A stretch of DNA of 64,000 bases from Streptomyces violaceusniger Tu 4113 (GTDB lineage Bacteria; Actinomycetota; Actinomycetes; Streptomycetales; Streptomycetaceae): the NCBI RefSeq assembly GCF_000147815.2, contig NC_015957.1, positions 1,922,001 through 1,986,000 of the forward strand, written 5' to 3'. The position numbers and the translations under genes are program-made. This document shows positions 39,694-49,601 of the stretch, one piece after another (the first letter of the stretch is position 1; each line of letters opens with the position of its first letter). Below the pieces are notes generated by a model. The model ran no database searches and was not told where the DNA came from. It saw only the letters and a program-made list of their open reading frames with translations.

Positions 39694-39990
39694 ATGTATG
39701 TAGGGACGTTGTCCTTTGATCTGCTTCTCGGCGACGTACGGTCGTTGAAGGAGAAGCGCTCCGTCGTCCGCCCGATCGTCGCCGAGCTGCACCGCAAATT
39801 CGCGGTGAGCGTGGCGGAGGTCGGGGACCAGGACCTCTACCGCAGGGCCCAGATCGCCCTGGCGATGGTCTCCGGGGACGCGGGCCATCTCACGGATGTG
39901 CTCGACCGCTGCGAGCGGCTGGTGGCGGCGCGGCCGGAGGTGGAGCTGTTGTCGGTGCGACGGCGGTTCCACGGGGGCGATGATGAATGA
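39694..39990 (+). CDS. DUF503 family protein
   Basis: The 98-residue protein reads MYVGTLSFDLLLGDVRSLKE and then KRSVVRPIVAELHRKF, the defining start of the DUF503 (YlxP-like) family, which sits between infB and rbfA in many Gram-positive bacteria. The remaining alpha/beta sequence has no catalytic motif. YlxP is linked by position to ribosome assembly, but its biochemistry is not known to me. The ATG at 39694 is chosen because the family begins with this Met; no strong ribosome site is visible. The gap to rbfA is about 70 bases. Confidence 0.9.
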   Translation: MYVGTLSFDLLLGDVRSLKEKRSVVRPIVAELHRKFAVSVAEVGDQDLYRRAQIALAMVSGDAGHLTDVLDRCERLVAARPEVELLSVRRRFHGGDDE

Positions 39991-40059
39991 GGGCCGGATC
40001 GGCGGTGGCAGACCGCCCCGGCCATCGATGACTGACGCGAAGAAGAGAGAAGAAGACGC

Positions 40060-40575
40060 ATGAGCGACACCGCGCGGGCACGCAAGCTGGCGGACCGCAT
40101 CCGGGTCGTGGTCGCGGAGACTCTGCAGCGGCGGATCAAGGACCCGCGGCTGGGCTATGTGACCATCACCGACACCCGGATCACCGGTGATCTGCGGGAG
40201 GCGACCGTCTTCTACACGGTCTTCGGCGACGACGAGGAGCGGGCGGCCTCCGCCGCGGCCCTGGAGAGCGCCAAGGGTGTGCTGCGGTCGGAGGTCGGAC
40301 GCCAGACGGGGGTGCGCTTCACCCCGACCCTGACGTTCGTCCCGGACGCACTGCCGGAGAACGCCCGCACCATCGACGACCTGCTCGCCAAGGCCAGGGA
40401 GGCGGACGCCCAGGTGCGCGAGGTGTCCTCGGGCGCCAGCTACGCCGGCGAAGCCGATCCGTACCGCAAGCCGGGCGAGGACGAGGACGACGAGGAGTCC
40501 GGCGCGGACGGCAACCAGCCCGGCGCGGACGGTAAGGCGCCCGGCACGGACGGCAAGGGTTCATCGGACGCATGA
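40060..40575 (+). CDS. rbfA: Ribosome-binding factor A
   Basis: RbfA assists 16S rRNA 5'-end maturation and 30S assembly. The KH-like core is visible in [20 protein letters not shown] and [19 protein letters not shown]. The 171-residue protein has an acidic and Gly-rich C-terminal tail (from EDEDDEESG, with repeats of GADGK/GTDGK) that goes beyond the ~120-residue core. The ATG at 40060 has AGAGAAGAAG upstream. Its stop overlaps the truB start in an ATGA junction, so the two are translationally coupled. Confidence 0.95.
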   Translation: MSDTARARKLADRIRVVVAETLQRRIKDPRLGYVTITDTRITGDLREATVFYTVFGDDEERAASAAALESAKGVLRSEVGRQTGVRFTPTLTFVPDALPENARTIDDLLAKAREADAQVREVSSGASYAGEADPYRKPGEDEDDEESGADGNQPGADGKAPGTDGKGSSDA

Positions 40576-41510
40576 CGCGCAAGGGCAGGGCCGCCTCCGG
40601 GGCACCGGACGGCCTGGTGATCGTCGACAAGCCGGCCGGTTTCACCTCGCACGACGTCGTCGCCAAGATGCGCCGCTTCGCCGACACCCGGCGGGTCGGC
40701 CACGCCGGAACGCTGGACCCGATGGCCACCGGCGTGCTCGTGGTCGGCGTGGAGAAGGCGACCCGGCTGCTGGGCCATCTGGCGCTGACCGAGAAGGAGT
40801 ACCGGGCCACCATCCGGCTCGGCCAGACCACGGTCACCGATGACGCGGAGGGCGAGATCACCGCATCGGACGGCGCCGTCGGGGTCGAGCCGGGGGCCGT
40901 CGAGGCCAGGATCGAGGAGCTGACCGGGGACATCCAGCAGGTCCCCTCGAAGGTCAGCGCCATCAAGATCGACGGCAAGCGCTCCTACGCACGGGCGCGG
41001 GAGGGCGAGGAGTTCGCGATCCCGGCACGGCCGGTGACCGTCTCCTCCTTCGTCCTCCACGACCGCCGCGAGGCCAAGGCGGAGGACGGCACCACCGTCC
41101 TCGACCTGGACGTCACCGTGGTGTGCTCCTCCGGCACCTACATCCGGGCGCTGGCGCGCGACCTGGGCGCCGGACTCGGCGCCGGCGGCCATCTGACGGC
41201 TCTGCGCCGGACCCGGGTCGGTCCGTACGGGCTGGAGGCGGCCAGGACGCTGGAGAGCCTGGAGGAGTCGCTGGAGATCATGCCCATCGCCGAGGCGGCG
41301 GCCGCCGCCTTCCCGCGCTGGGACGTGGACGACCACCAGGCCCGGCTGCTGGGCAACGGCGTGCGGATCGACATGCCCTCGGGGGAGGCGGCGCCGGCTC
41401 CTTCGGCATCGGGTTCGGGGCCGGTCGCGGTCTTCGGGCCGGAGGGGCGTTTTCTGGCCCTCGTGGAGGAGTCGAAGGGCAAGGCGAAGAGCCTGGCCGT
41501 CTTCGTATGA
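40572..41510 (+). CDS. truB: tRNA pseudouridine-55 synthase
   Basis: TruB makes pseudouridine 55 in the T-loop of tRNAs. The 312-residue protein shows [15 protein letters not shown] and the catalytic-Asp motif [16 protein letters not shown], then [14 protein letters not shown] and [12 protein letters not shown], all classic TruB signatures. A PUA-like region lies at the C terminus with a Ser/Pro/Gly-rich insert near residues 275-285. It overlaps rbfA by four bases. A 19-bp hairpin follows about 65 bases after the stop. Confidence 0.96.
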   Translation: MTRKGRAASGAPDGLVIVDKPAGFTSHDVVAKMRRFADTRRVGHAGTLDPMATGVLVVGVEKATRLLGHLALTEKEYRATIRLGQTTVTDDAEGEITASDGAVGVEPGAVEARIEELTGDIQQVPSKVSAIKIDGKRSYARAREGEEFAIPARPVTVSSFVLHDRREAKAEDGTTVLDLDVTVVCSSGTYIRALARDLGAGLGAGGHLTALRRTRVGPYGLEAARTLESLEESLEIMPIAEAAAAAFPRWDVDDHQARLLGNGVRIDMPSGEAAPAPSASGSGPVAVFGPEGRFLALVEESKGKAKSLAVFV

Positions 41511-41574
41511 GGCCATCGGGCCGCGTCGGGGCCAGGGCGCCGCGGTGTGTCGTGACTGATTCCGTGCTGCGTTG

Positions 41575-41627
41575 CGAGCGCCCGGACCGGCCGCCTACGG
41601 TGGCTTTCCGGCCGGTCCGGGCGCTCG
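41575..41627 (+). terminator. Long hairpin between truB and ribF
   Basis: CGAGCGCCCGGACCGGCCG at 41575-41593 pairs with 41609-41627 over 19 bp around a 15-base loop. It should end the rbfA-truB transcript before ribF. Confidence 0.82.
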
Positions 41628-41719
41628 TGGAGACCACCGATGCGAGGCGGGCGACCGGGGCATGGCAGTCTTAGACCTGCGAAGTCGACAGACAAAGGTT
41701 CGGGCGAGGAGCGGGCAAA

Positions 41720-42676
41720 GTGCAGCGCTGGCGTGGCTTGGAGGACATCCCTGAGGACTGGGGGCGCAGCGTCGTCACCATCGGTTCCTACGACGGGGTG
41801 CACCGAGGGCACCAGCTGATCATCGGCCGTGCCGTGGCACGGGCGCGTGAGCTGGGCGTACCGGCGGTCGTGGTCACCTTCGACCCCCATCCGAGCGAGG
41901 TCGTGCGGCCCGGCAGCCATCCGCCGCTGCTGGCCCCGCATCAGCGGCGCGCGGAGCTGATGGCCGGGCTGGGCGTGGACGCGGTGCTGGTGCTGCCGTT
42001 CACGACGGAGTTCTCCCGGCTCACCCCCGCCGACTTCGTCGCGAAGGTGCTGGTCGACAAGTTGCACGCACGGGTCGTGGTGGAGGGCCCCAACTTCCGC
42101 TTCGGCCACAAGGCCGCCGGGAACGTCGCGTTCCTGCGCGAGCTCGGCACCACCTACGACTACGAGGTCGAGGTCATCGACCTGTACGAGCGCGGTGAGG
42201 CGGGCGGCGGCGAGCCGTTCTCCTCCACGCTGGTGCGCCGGCTGGTCGCCGAGGGCGATGTCGCGGGCGCGATGGAGGTCCTCGGCCGGCCGCACCGGGT
42301 TGAGGGCGTGGTGGTGCGCGGTGCGCAGCGCGGCCGTGAACTGGGCTTTCCGACGGCCAACCTGGAGACCCCGCCGCACACCGCGATTCCGGCCGACGGC
42401 GTCTACGCGGGCTGGCTGACGGCGCGGGGCGAGGCGATGCCCGCGGCGATCTCGGTCGGCACCAATCCGCAGTTCGACGGGACCGAGCGGACGGTCGAGG
42501 CGTATGCGATCGACCGGGTCGGGCTGGATCTGTACGGACTCCATGTCGAGGTCGACTTCCTGGCCTATCTGCGGGGCCAGGAGAAGTTCGACTCGATCGA
42601 GGCGCTGCTGGAGCGCATGGCGGCCGATGTGAAGCGGGCCCGTGAACTCGTCGAGGAGCACGGCGGCAAGCGCTGA
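41720..42676 (+). CDS. ribF: Bifunctional riboflavin kinase/FAD synthetase
   Basis: RibF phosphorylates riboflavin to FMN and adenylates it to FAD. The 318-residue protein has the N-terminal nucleotidyltransferase domain (VTIGSYDGVHRGHQLIIGRA, with GxxH-type ATP site; VVEGPNFRFGHKAAGNV) and the C-terminal flavokinase domain (GRELGFPTANLETP, GVYAGW, VDFLAYLRGQEKFDS). Length is normal. The GTG at 41720 follows GCGGGCAAA, a weak site. A 19-bp perfect hairpin follows and also serves the convergent ESX-linked gene. Confidence 0.95.
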   Translation: MQRWRGLEDIPEDWGRSVVTIGSYDGVHRGHQLIIGRAVARARELGVPAVVVTFDPHPSEVVRPGSHPPLLAPHQRRAELMAGLGVDAVLVLPFTTEFSRLTPADFVAKVLVDKLHARVVVEGPNFRFGHKAAGNVAFLRELGTTYDYEVEVIDLYERGEAGGGEPFSSTLVRRLVAEGDVAGAMEVLGRPHRVEGVVVRGAQRGRELGFPTANLETPPHTAIPADGVYAGWLTARGEAMPAAISVGTNPQFDGTERTVEAYAIDRVGLDLYGLHVEVDFLAYLRGQEKFDSIEALLERMAADVKRARELVEEHGGKR

Positions 42677-42734
42677 GGCGGCGTGAGGTGAGCCGTGCGG
42701 TGCGCTCGTGAGGTACCCCGGGCGGTGAACGTGG

Positions 42735-42776
42735 ATGCGCCCCGTGGGCCCGGAGATCCGGGCCCACGGGGCGCAT
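42735..42776. terminator. Perfect 19-bp bidirectional hairpin after ribF
   Basis: ATGCGCCCCGTGGGCCCGG at 42735-42753 pairs perfectly with 42758-42776 around the loop AGAT. It lies between ribF (rightward) and the EspI-like gene (leftward) and marks the boundary between the translation block and the ESX locus. Confidence 0.9.
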
Positions 42777-42807
42777 CGCTTCCGCTTGCTACTGCTGTAG
42801 CCCCTTG

Positions 42808-45800
42808 CTACTGCTGCGGCCCAGGGGGCTGCTGCTGCCAGGTCTGCTCCGGTTGCCAGGTCTGCTCCGGTTGCCCGGGCTGACCCGGTTGGACTGGCTG
42901 CCACGGCTGGCCGGGCTGCGGCTGCTGCCCCTGCCCGTAGGACTGCTGCCAGCCTTGCTGACCGCCCTGCTGACCGCCCTGCTGCGGGTATCCGGGGTAC
43001 TGCGGCTGCTGGCCCTGCTGAGGCGCGTAGGAGCCCGGATAGGGCTGCTGGCCGGGGTAGGGCTGCTGGGCCTGTCCGGGCATCGGCGGGGCCACCTGCG
43101 GCGGCTGAGCAGCCCGGCCGTCGCCCGTCCACAGCCCCTGCTGCTGCTGGGCGCGGGTGAAGTCCTCCGCGACCATGGCCGAGAGGTTGAAGTACGCCTC
43201 ACGGGTCTTGGGCCGCATCATGTCCAGGTCCACCTCGGCGCCCGCCGACAGATGCTCGTCGAACGGCACGACGATCACCCCGCGGCAGCGGGTCTCGAAG
43301 TGGGACACGATGTCCTCGACCTTGATCATCTTTCCGGTCTCCCGGACCCCGGAGATCACGGTGATGCTCCGCGAGACCAGATCCGCGTAGCCGTGCGCGG
43401 ACAGCCAGTCGAGGGTGGTGCTGGCGCTGCTCGCACCGTCCACGGAGGGCGTGGAGATGATGATCAACTGGTCGGCGAGGTCGAGGACGCCGCGCATGGC
43501 GCTGTAGAGCAGACCCGTGCCCGAGTCGGTGAGGATGATCGGGTACTGCTTGCCCAGGACGTCGATGACGCTGCGGTAGTCGTCGTCGTTGAACGTCGTC
43601 GAGACCGCCGGGTCCACGTCGTTGGCGAGGATCTCCAGCCCCGACGGCGCCTGTGAGGTGAACCGCCGGATGTCCATGTAGCTGTTGAGATACGGGATCG
43701 CGGTGACGAGGTCGCGAATGGTCGCACCGGTCTCCCGCCGCACGCGCCGGCCGAGGGTGCCCGCGTCCGGGTTGGCGTCGATCGCGATGACCTTGTCCTG
43801 GCGCTCGATGGCCAGGGTCGAGCCGAGGGCGGTGGTCGTCGTGGTCTTGCCGACACCGCCCTTGAGGCTGATCACCGCGATGCGGTAGCAGGAGAGCACC
43901 GGCGTGCGGATCAGCTCCAGCTTGCGCTGCCGTTCCGCCTCCTCCTTCTTACCGCCGATCTTGAAGCGCGAGGGGCCGGGAGTGTTCTTCTTCGGCTTCT
44001 GCTTGCCCTTGATCAGCCGGTCCGAGGAGAGCTCGACCGCGGCGGTGTACCCGAGCGGCGCCCCCGCGCTTCCGCCCTGGCGCCGCTGGTCGGGCGTGAC
44101 CGTCGGCCAGCCGCCGGTACGGGGATCGGCCGGGGCCGCCGGGGCCGCCGGGGTGGCCGGGGCTGCCGGGGCGGCGTGGGCGTCGGGGCGCGGATAGCCG
44201 TAGCCGTCGTGCGCCTGCCCCTGCGGCCCGGGCCCGGGAACGCCGTCGCCGGGACGCGGGAAGCCGTAGCCGCCCTGCGCGCCCGGTACGCCCGGACCTT
44301 GCTGCCCCGGGAACTGCTGGCCGGGGGGCTGCTGGCCCTGGGCGGGGTCGGTCGGCGCGTACGGTGCGGGCTGGCCGGGCTGGCCCGGGTACATCGGCTG
44401 TCCCGGCTGTCCCGGCTGTGCGGGGTGCTCGGCCTGACCCGACTGGGGCGTGGGATAGGGCTGAGGGTGGGGCTGCTGGTGGTACTGGCCCTGCTGGTCC
44501 GGCGCGGGCGGCTGCGGGAAGCCGTAGCCGCCCGGGACGGGCATCGGCCCCTGGCCCTGTCCCTGACCGACCGGGCCGGGCGCGGGCTGGCCCCCGGCTT
44601 GCGGATAGCCGTAGTGGGGGCCCTGCGGAGCCGGGGGGCCCTGCGGACCGGGTCCCGGCACGGCCGGGCCGGGCTGCTGATAACCGCCCTGCGGACCAGG
44701 CACATTGGCCGCCGGGGGCTGTGCCCCCTGGGCCTGATCCGGCAGTGGGACCGGACCGGGCTGGCCGGGGATCGCACCCGGAGCGCCCTCACCGGGCCGC
44801 GGATAGCCGTACCCGCCCTGCGGCCCGGGCCCAGGCGCCGCGGCGGCAGGCTGACCCTGCTGACCCTGCGTCTGGGGCGGGGGAGGCGCCCAGGAGGTGT
44901 CCTGGGGCGGGTGCGGCACGCCGACGCCAGGGGTGGCAGGCCCGTCCGTCCGCTGCTCCGGAACCGGAGCGGGACCCGGAGCCGGTGTGGCGCCGTCGGG
45001 CGCGGCGGGCTGGAAGTCCGGCGGCAGGGGCGGCAGCCCCGACTGCGGAACGGGCGGCGGAGCCCAGGTGGCGGCGGGCTGCTCCGAGGAAGGCGTGCTC
45101 GGCGGCACGGCGTCCTCGGGGATCGCGTCCTGAGGCTCGGCGGTCGCCTGCCTCAGCTCCTCCATCTCACGCCGCAGCTCGGCCGTGGAGAAGCGCAGCG
45201 TGCCCTCGCTGCGCACATTGTCGCCGGTACGGTCGTCCGTGTCCGCGAAGTCCGAATCGTCACCGGAGTCGGACGCAGAACCAGAATCAGAACCGGAAGA
45301 AAAACCAGAACCGGAAGAAAAACCAGAACCGGAGGAAGAACCGGAGCCGGAACCGGAATCACCCTCGGCAGCCTCGGAGTCCTCACTCCGCCTCTCGGCC
45401 ACCTCGCGCCGCAGCGCGGCCGTGGAGAACCGCACGGTGGAGTGGCTGACCACATCGCCGTTGTCGCTCTCCTCGGAGCCGGACTCGGACTCGGGCTCGG
45501 GCGCGGACTCGGGGGCGTCGTCCCGTGGCGCCGCGGCGGGCGCCAGGTTGAAGTCGTCATCGACGGGAGCGGAAGCGGTGAAGGGAGCCGGAGCGGGAGC
45601 CGCCGCAGAGGCCTCCGCCTCGACATCGGAGGACCCGACGGAAGATTCTCGGGGCGCGGGTTCGGACTCGGGTTTGTCCGACGCGGCACCACCCGTCACG
45701 GCGTCAGCCGCGGGCGCACTGCCCCAATCCGGCGCGGAGTCGGGCAAAGGCGGCATGCGGATGCCCGCGTCCGACCCTTCCGCCTCCGCTTCAGACCGTG

Positions 45801-46185
45801 CCTCGTCACCCCTCCGCGCAGGGAACTCCTCCACCTCGGAGGCGTCCGGAGCGGCATCGGCGGAGGGCGGCACGGTCGGCGACGGCCAAGCACCTGGAAA
45901 GCCGCTCGGCTCCGGCGCCCCCGGCACGGACACAGGATTACCCGTGGGCGGCGGAGGCGGCGGACTCGGCGCTCCCGCACCGGTGCCCGTCCCGATTCCT
46001 CCGGAGCCGCCGGTCGACGCGGGGGCCGTGGAGGCCGGCGAGGACGACGACGAAGCGTTCTGCGTGTACCAGGCGGGCGGGGTGTAGTCGATGGTGAACT
46101 CGCCCGTGTGCTCGGTCTCCGCGTCGGACCGATCATCGCCGGGTGTGTTTCCGCCCGCGCGGATCTCGTCCCGATCGCTGCTCAC
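42808..46185 (-). CDS. EspI-like ParA/MinD ATPase with long disordered N terminus
   Basis: The 1125-residue protein has three parts. The N-terminal ~700 residues are disordered (acidic/Ser-rich, then Pro/Gly/Gln-rich with QQPG-type repeats). A ParA/MinD-like ATPase follows, with [17 protein letters not shown] near residue 772 (deviant Walker A), [15 protein letters not shown] and [21 protein letters not shown] Gln/Pro/Tyr-rich tail of ~130 residues ends it. In mycobacteria the ESX-1 protein EspI has this layout and couples ESX activity to cell state. Two copies of an RFSTAxLRRE motif lie in the N-terminal part. The GTG start has AGGAGG upstream. It is the first gene of the ESX locus. Confidence 0.85.
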   Translation of the reverse strand: MSSDRDEIRAGGNTPGDDRSDAETEHTGEFTIDYTPPAWYTQNASSSSSPASTAPASTGGSGGIGTGTGAGAPSPPPPPPTGNPVSVPGAPEPSGFPGAWPSPTVPPSADAAPDASEVEEFPARRGDEARSEAEAEGSDAGIRMPPLPDSAPDWGSAPAADAVTGGAASDKPESEPAPRESSVGSSDVEAEASAAAPAPAPFTASAPVDDDFNLAPAAAPRDDAPESAPEPESESGSEESDNGDVVSHSTVRFSTAALRREVAERRSEDSEAAEGDSGSGSGSSSGSGFSSGSGFSSGSDSGSASDSGDDSDFADTDDRTGDNVRSEGTLRFSTAELRREMEELRQATAEPQDAIPEDAVPPSTPSSEQPAATWAPPPVPQSGLPPLPPDFQPAAPDGATPAPGPAPVPEQRTDGPATPGVGVPHPPQDTSWAPPPPQTQGQQGQPAAAAPGPGPQGGYGYPRPGEGAPGAIPGQPGPVPLPDQAQGAQPPAANVPGPQGGYQQPGPAVPGPGPQGPPAPQGPHYGYPQAGGQPAPGPVGQGQGQGPMPVPGGYGFPQPPAPDQQGQYHQQPHPQPYPTPQSGQAEHPAQPGQPGQPMYPGQPGQPAPYAPTDPAQGQQPPGQQFPGQQGPGVPGAQGGYGFPRPGDGVPGPGPQGQAHDGYGYPRPDAHAAPAAPATPAAPAAPADPRTGGWPTVTPDQRRQGGSAGAPLGYTAAVELSSDRLIKGKQKPKKNTPGPSRFKIGGKKEEAERQRKLELIRTPVLSCYRIAVISLKGGVGKTTTTTALGSTLAIERQDKVIAIDANPDAGTLGRRVRRETGATIRDLVTAIPYLNSYMDIRRFTSQAPSGLEILANDVDPAVSTTFNDDDYRSVIDVLGKQYPIILTDSGTGLLYSAMRGVLDLADQLIIISTPSVDGASSASTTLDWLSAHGYADLVSRSITVISGVRETGKMIKVEDIVSHFETRCRGVIVVPFDEHLSAGAEVDLDMMRPKTREAYFNLSAMVAEDFTRAQQQQGLWTGDGRAAQPPQVAPPMPGQAQQPYPGQQPYPGSYAPQQGQQPQYPGYPQQGGQQGGQQGWQQSYGQGQQPQPGQPWQPVQPGQPGQPEQTWQPEQTWQQQPPGPQQ

Positions 46186-46586
46186 AATGCCTCCTGGTGT
46201 GGTCGAGCACCCTTGAAAATCTTGGCGAGGCCGATCTGTTGCCGATCGCTACTGTCGTCCGACCGTTCGGCTTTCCCCTTTTGTGTCGCCGGGGATCCCT
46301 GAACAGGTTCTCCACCGGGTACCCCAAGACTAATCACCCTGAGCGCCACGAGGGCAGGCCCGTCCGCGCACTCAAGGCAGTCCGAGACCTCACCGTGCCT
46401 TACGGCGGTACGTACCCGGCAACCACGGGGGGAAGTCCAAGCGTCCGGTGGTACAAAGAATCCCCGCTCGAATGCCGTTGCACAGCGGGACCTGCGACCA
46501 CGTCGCTCCTTTCCGGCCGGTGCCGCCGACCGGATCGCGGGGAGGAGGCCGACCGGTCGGTGGACTCGCGTGAGAGGTAGGCGCAG
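46186..46586. promoter_or_regulatory. Divergent gene-free region (401 bases)
   Basis: It separates the leftward EspI-like gene from the rightward PQQ-type gene and must hold both promoters. I saw no coding frame, repeat or strong palindrome in it. Confidence 0.5.
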
Positions 46587-48398
46587 ATGTCGCAGCCGCC
46601 CCAGCCCCCCAACCAGCCGCCCTCCGGCGGCTTCGGCCCGCCCCCGGAGCCCGAGGAGCCCAAGAAGCCTCAGGCGCCCCAGGAGCCCGGCCAGGGGGGC
46701 TTCGGCTCGCCGCGGAGACCTCCGGTGCCACCCGTGCCGCCCGCCGCACCCCCGAGACCCCCATCGGCTCCGTCGACGGGCCACACCCCGCCCCAGATAT
46801 GGGACACCGGCGTCCTGCCGTCGAGCCCGCCTCCACCGCCGCCCGAGGTGCCCGGTCCCCCCGGCCCGGACCCCGCGCACCCGTACGCCCATAGCCCGTA
46901 CGCGAGTCAGCCGGGGTACGGCGGCCCGCACTCCTCACCGCCCGGCCGGCCGTACGGCGCGCAGCCGCCCGGCGGCGGCCCGGCCCGTCAGCGCAAAGCC
47001 CTCGTCATCGGCGCGGTGGTGGCGGTACTGCTCGCGGCGGGTGGCGGGGTGTACGCCGCGGTGGGAGGCGATGACGACGGTAAGAAGCCCACCGCCGGCC
47101 CCACGACGACCACCCCGGACCGACCGCGGACACAGGACCCGACGCCCGGGCCGACCGGCGACGGCGACAACACCGGCGGCCGCGGCAGCGGCGAAAGCGA
47201 CCCCAACGACCAGCGCCGGGCGGGCGAGGCGAAGGTCCTCTACCAGACGCCCGCACCTGAGCTCAGCAAGAAGAACCTCGAAGTGCCCGGCTTCTGGGCG
47301 ATGAAGGGCTATGTCGTCAAGGCGGTCGAGAACAAGATCGTCGCGTACCAGGACGAGGGGGGCAGCAAGTGGACCCTCTCCCTCCCCAAGGCGGTCTGCG
47401 CCGCTCCCCACTCCACGACCGATGGCAAGGTCGTGGTCGCCTATGAGGGCCGTGGAAAGGACTCGTGCAGCCAACTCGCCCTGATCGACCTGAACAAGGG
47501 CGTCAAGCTCTGGGACCACCACGCCCCCGAGGCCGGCTCCCTGGGCAGCGGCTACACCAGCGTGGGCATGGCACAGAGCGGCGACCTCGTCGGCATGGCC
47601 TGGTTCGGCGGCTCCGCCGTCATCAAGGTCAGCGACGGTAAGGAAGTCTCATCCGAAAAGCCGAGTGCGGGCTGCTCCATTGACGGTTACGCGGGCGGCA
47701 AGGTCCTGCTGCGCGCCTACTCCTGCACCAATGGCACCGCGAGGCTGCAGCAACTCACCCCCAGCGGCTCGATCAAGTGGACCTACAACGTCCGTAAGGG
47801 CTACAAGGTCAACAACATCTTCTCCAGCAGCCCCGCCGTGGTGGCCCTCACCGACCAGAACCGACAGTCCGGCGGCATTCTGGCCGTCTCGGACACCGGC
47901 AAGGAACGCTCGACCCTCGCCCTGGGCAAGCGCTCCTACCAGCCCGAGTGCGGCACGGACATCTTCGGCACGAACATGGGCAACTGCGAGGGCGTCGCCG
48001 TCTCCGCCGACACTTTCTACCTGCCGACCGAGATGACCCAGGACCAGGGCACGGGCGGCTCGACGAGCGAGATCCATGCCTTCGACCTCGACACCGGCAA
48101 GCGCAAATGGGCCGTCAAGGTGGCCGAACGGCTCCTGCTCCCGCTGAACATGGACGGCAAGACCCTCATCGCCTACGAAAAGCCCTCGTACACCGCACCC
48201 GGCCAGATCGTTCGTATCGCCCCCGACGGCGGCAAGCCGAAAACCCTGCTACGCCTGCCCCAGGCCACCCAAAGATCCGAGCGCGACTTCTACTCCGCCA
48301 CCCACACCTACCGCAACGGCAACTTCTACATCGCCACCAACCGCGTCACCGGCAACGACACCACCCCCGAAAAACTCCTCCTGGCCTTCGGGCCCTGA
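46587..48398 (+). CDS. Membrane-anchored PQQ-type beta-propeller protein
   Basis: The 603-residue protein starts with a Pro-rich cytoplasmic region (~130 residues). One transmembrane helix follows (ALVIGAVVAVLLAAGGGVYAAV), then a Thr/Pro/Gly linker and an extracellular domain of about 400 residues. That domain is made of strands typical of PQQ-like beta-propellers (VVAYEGRGKDSCSQLALIDL; IHAFDLDTGKRKWAVKV). Four or more Cys in the propeller could form disulfides. The Pro-rich cytosolic region matches the style of the EspI-like neighbour. A role at the secretion apparatus is inferred from location only. The ATG has GAGAGGTAGG upstream and a 36-bp palindrome follows the stop. Confidence 0.8.
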   Translation: MSQPPQPPNQPPSGGFGPPPEPEEPKKPQAPQEPGQGGFGSPRRPPVPPVPPAAPPRPPSAPSTGHTPPQIWDTGVLPSSPPPPPPEVPGPPGPDPAHPYAHSPYASQPGYGGPHSSPPGRPYGAQPPGGGPARQRKALVIGAVVAVLLAAGGGVYAAVGGDDDGKKPTAGPTTTTPDRPRTQDPTPGPTGDGDNTGGRGSGESDPNDQRRAGEAKVLYQTPAPELSKKNLEVPGFWAMKGYVVKAVENKIVAYQDEGGSKWTLSLPKAVCAAPHSTTDGKVVVAYEGRGKDSCSQLALIDLNKGVKLWDHHAPEAGSLGSGYTSVGMAQSGDLVGMAWFGGSAVIKVSDGKEVSSEKPSAGCSIDGYAGGKVLLRAYSCTNGTARLQQLTPSGSIKWTYNVRKGYKVNNIFSSSPAVVALTDQNRQSGGILAVSDTGKERSTLALGKRSYQPECGTDIFGTNMGNCEGVAVSADTFYLPTEMTQDQGTGGSTSEIHAFDLDTGKRKWAVKVAERLLLPLNMDGKTLIAYEKPSYTAPGQIVRIAPDGGKPKTLLRLPQATQRSERDFYSATHTYRNGNFYIATNRVTGNDTTPEKLLLAFGP

Positions 48399-48422
48399 GC
48401 GGCGGGCGAGCGGCAAAACGAC

Positions 48423-48458
48423 CGCGGGGGCGGACACCGGCCGGTGTCCGCCCCCGCG
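48423..48458. terminator. 36-bp perfect palindrome between convergent genes
   Basis: CGCGGGGGCGGACACCGG at 48423-48440 is followed directly by its exact complement at 48441-48458. It lies 24 bases after the PQQ-type gene and just before the DUF397 stop, so it can terminate both. Confidence 0.88.
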
Positions 48459-48468
48459 CCCGCGCTTC

Positions 48469-48699
48469 TCAGGTCAGATCGAATTCGCCGTCCCTCGCGC
48501 CCAGGACGAAGGCACGCCATTCGGCCTCCGTGTAGCGCAGCACGGTCTCGGGGTCGGTGGAATTCCGCATGGCCACTGCCCCATTCGGCAGGTAGGCGAT
48601 CTCCACCCGGTCCTCGGAGCTGCTGCCAGGTGCGCTCAGCCACTCGACATCGGAGATGTCGAGGGCGTACAGCTCTTCCTTCTCTTTGGCGTCGGCCAT
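48469..48699 (-). CDS. DUF397 family small protein
   Basis: The 76-residue protein has the DUF397 signature in its central and C-terminal part (DRVEIAYLPNGAVAMRNSTD and EWRAFVLGARDGEFDLT). DUF397 proteins (about 60-80 residues) are abundant in streptomycetes and usually sit next to an XRE-type regulator as partner; no such regulator is within this window, so this copy is orphaned inside the ESX locus. The ATG at 48699 has only a weak ribosome site. Function unknown. Confidence 0.85.
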   Translation of the reverse strand: MADAKEKEELYALDISDVEWLSAPGSSSEDRVEIAYLPNGAVAMRNSTDPETVLRYTEAEWRAFVLGARDGEFDLT

Positions 48700-48794
48700 C
48701 GGTGGAGAATCCCTTCGGGTACCGCGGAAACTAGCCCGCCTGGTGCTTGGCTGACAGTCTCATCCACGGTGTGCGCGGCGGCAATCGAACACCG

Positions 48795-49601
48795 TCAGTC
48801 CATGCGGCGAGCCCCGCCCAACAGGCCCGACTCGACGTCCGTCGGATGTGTCGCCACATAGAGCCGGGTCTGGCGATCACACCAAAGAGTGACCCCGTCC
48901 GGAAGCGTGGACAGTGACTCGACATCCATGGACGGCAGACCCATGATCCGCCCGACCTGGACGGCCTCCTCGGGAGACACCCGCTGGACGCCCACCAGGT
49001 CCGCGTTCTCCATGAGCCGGGGCGCGACCGGGCTCATATAGGGCAGGAGCGTCAGCACGGACTGCCATGGCGCCGAGGAGACCCGCCCGCGCGGCGGCCG
49101 CATGCCCGCGTCACGGATCACCAGCACGGGGCTGCCGATCGACGGCCCTTGTGGCGGCACACGTCCCACGTCGTGGAGCGTCATGCTCTGGTACCCGCCG
49201 TTCGCGGCCTGCGCCAATGACGCCCACATCTGCTGACGGCCGGTCTCCACGGTGACCCGCGCGCCCGTGGCGACCGCTCGCAACCCGATCACCTGCGCTG
49301 TCCACAGACCGCCGACCAGGACGACATTGAAGGGCGTAGGACGGTGCAGGCCCAGTACGGCGGGTTGATCCCGCGCGCCGACGCCGATCATCACCCCGTC
49401 GTCGCCGATCGGCAGCGCCAGTGCGTCGAACTGCTCCGGTGGGAGTTCGTGCCCTTGGCGCCGCGGTCCGATCAGCCCGAAACCCCGTCGCGGCCTGCGG
49501 GGGGCGGGAGTTCCCGGCTCATCCGTCTGACCAGGCATGGGGCCAGGTGTGGAGGCCGGGGAGTAAGAAGGGCCGCCTGAGACGGTCGTGGGCATGGCCA
49601 T
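48795..49601 (-). CDS. Conserved ESX-locus hypothetical protein
   Basis: The 268-residue protein has a disordered Pro-rich first ~50 residues, then an alpha/beta domain containing LHRPTPFNVVLVGGLWTAQVIG and PDGVTLWCDRQTRLYVATHP. No membrane helix, Walker motif or catalytic signature is visible. Its start codon overlaps the eccE stop by one base, so it is coupled to eccE and likely part of the secretion machinery. I recognise it as a companion of eccE in streptomycete ESX loci but cannot assign a role. A second in-frame ATG two codons on is an alternative start. Confidence 0.75.
   Translation of the reverse strand: MAMPTTVSGGPSYSPASTPGPMPGQTDEPGTPAPRRPRRGFGLIGPRRQGHELPPEQFDALALPIGDDGVMIGVGARDQPAVLGLHRPTPFNVVLVGGLWTAQVIGLRAVATGARVTVETGRQQMWASLAQAANGGYQSMTLHDVGRVPPQGPSIGSPVLVIRDAGMRPPRGRVSSAPWQSVLTLLPYMSPVAPRLMENADLVGVQRVSPEEAVQVGRIMGLPSMDVESLSTLPDGVTLWCDRQTRLYVATHPTDVESGLLGGARRMD

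Noticed and set aside
44176..46302. A plus-strand frame of 708 codons opposite the EspI-like gene
   Set aside because: Its Arg/Gly-rich translation is a shadow of the disordered N terminus on the other strand.
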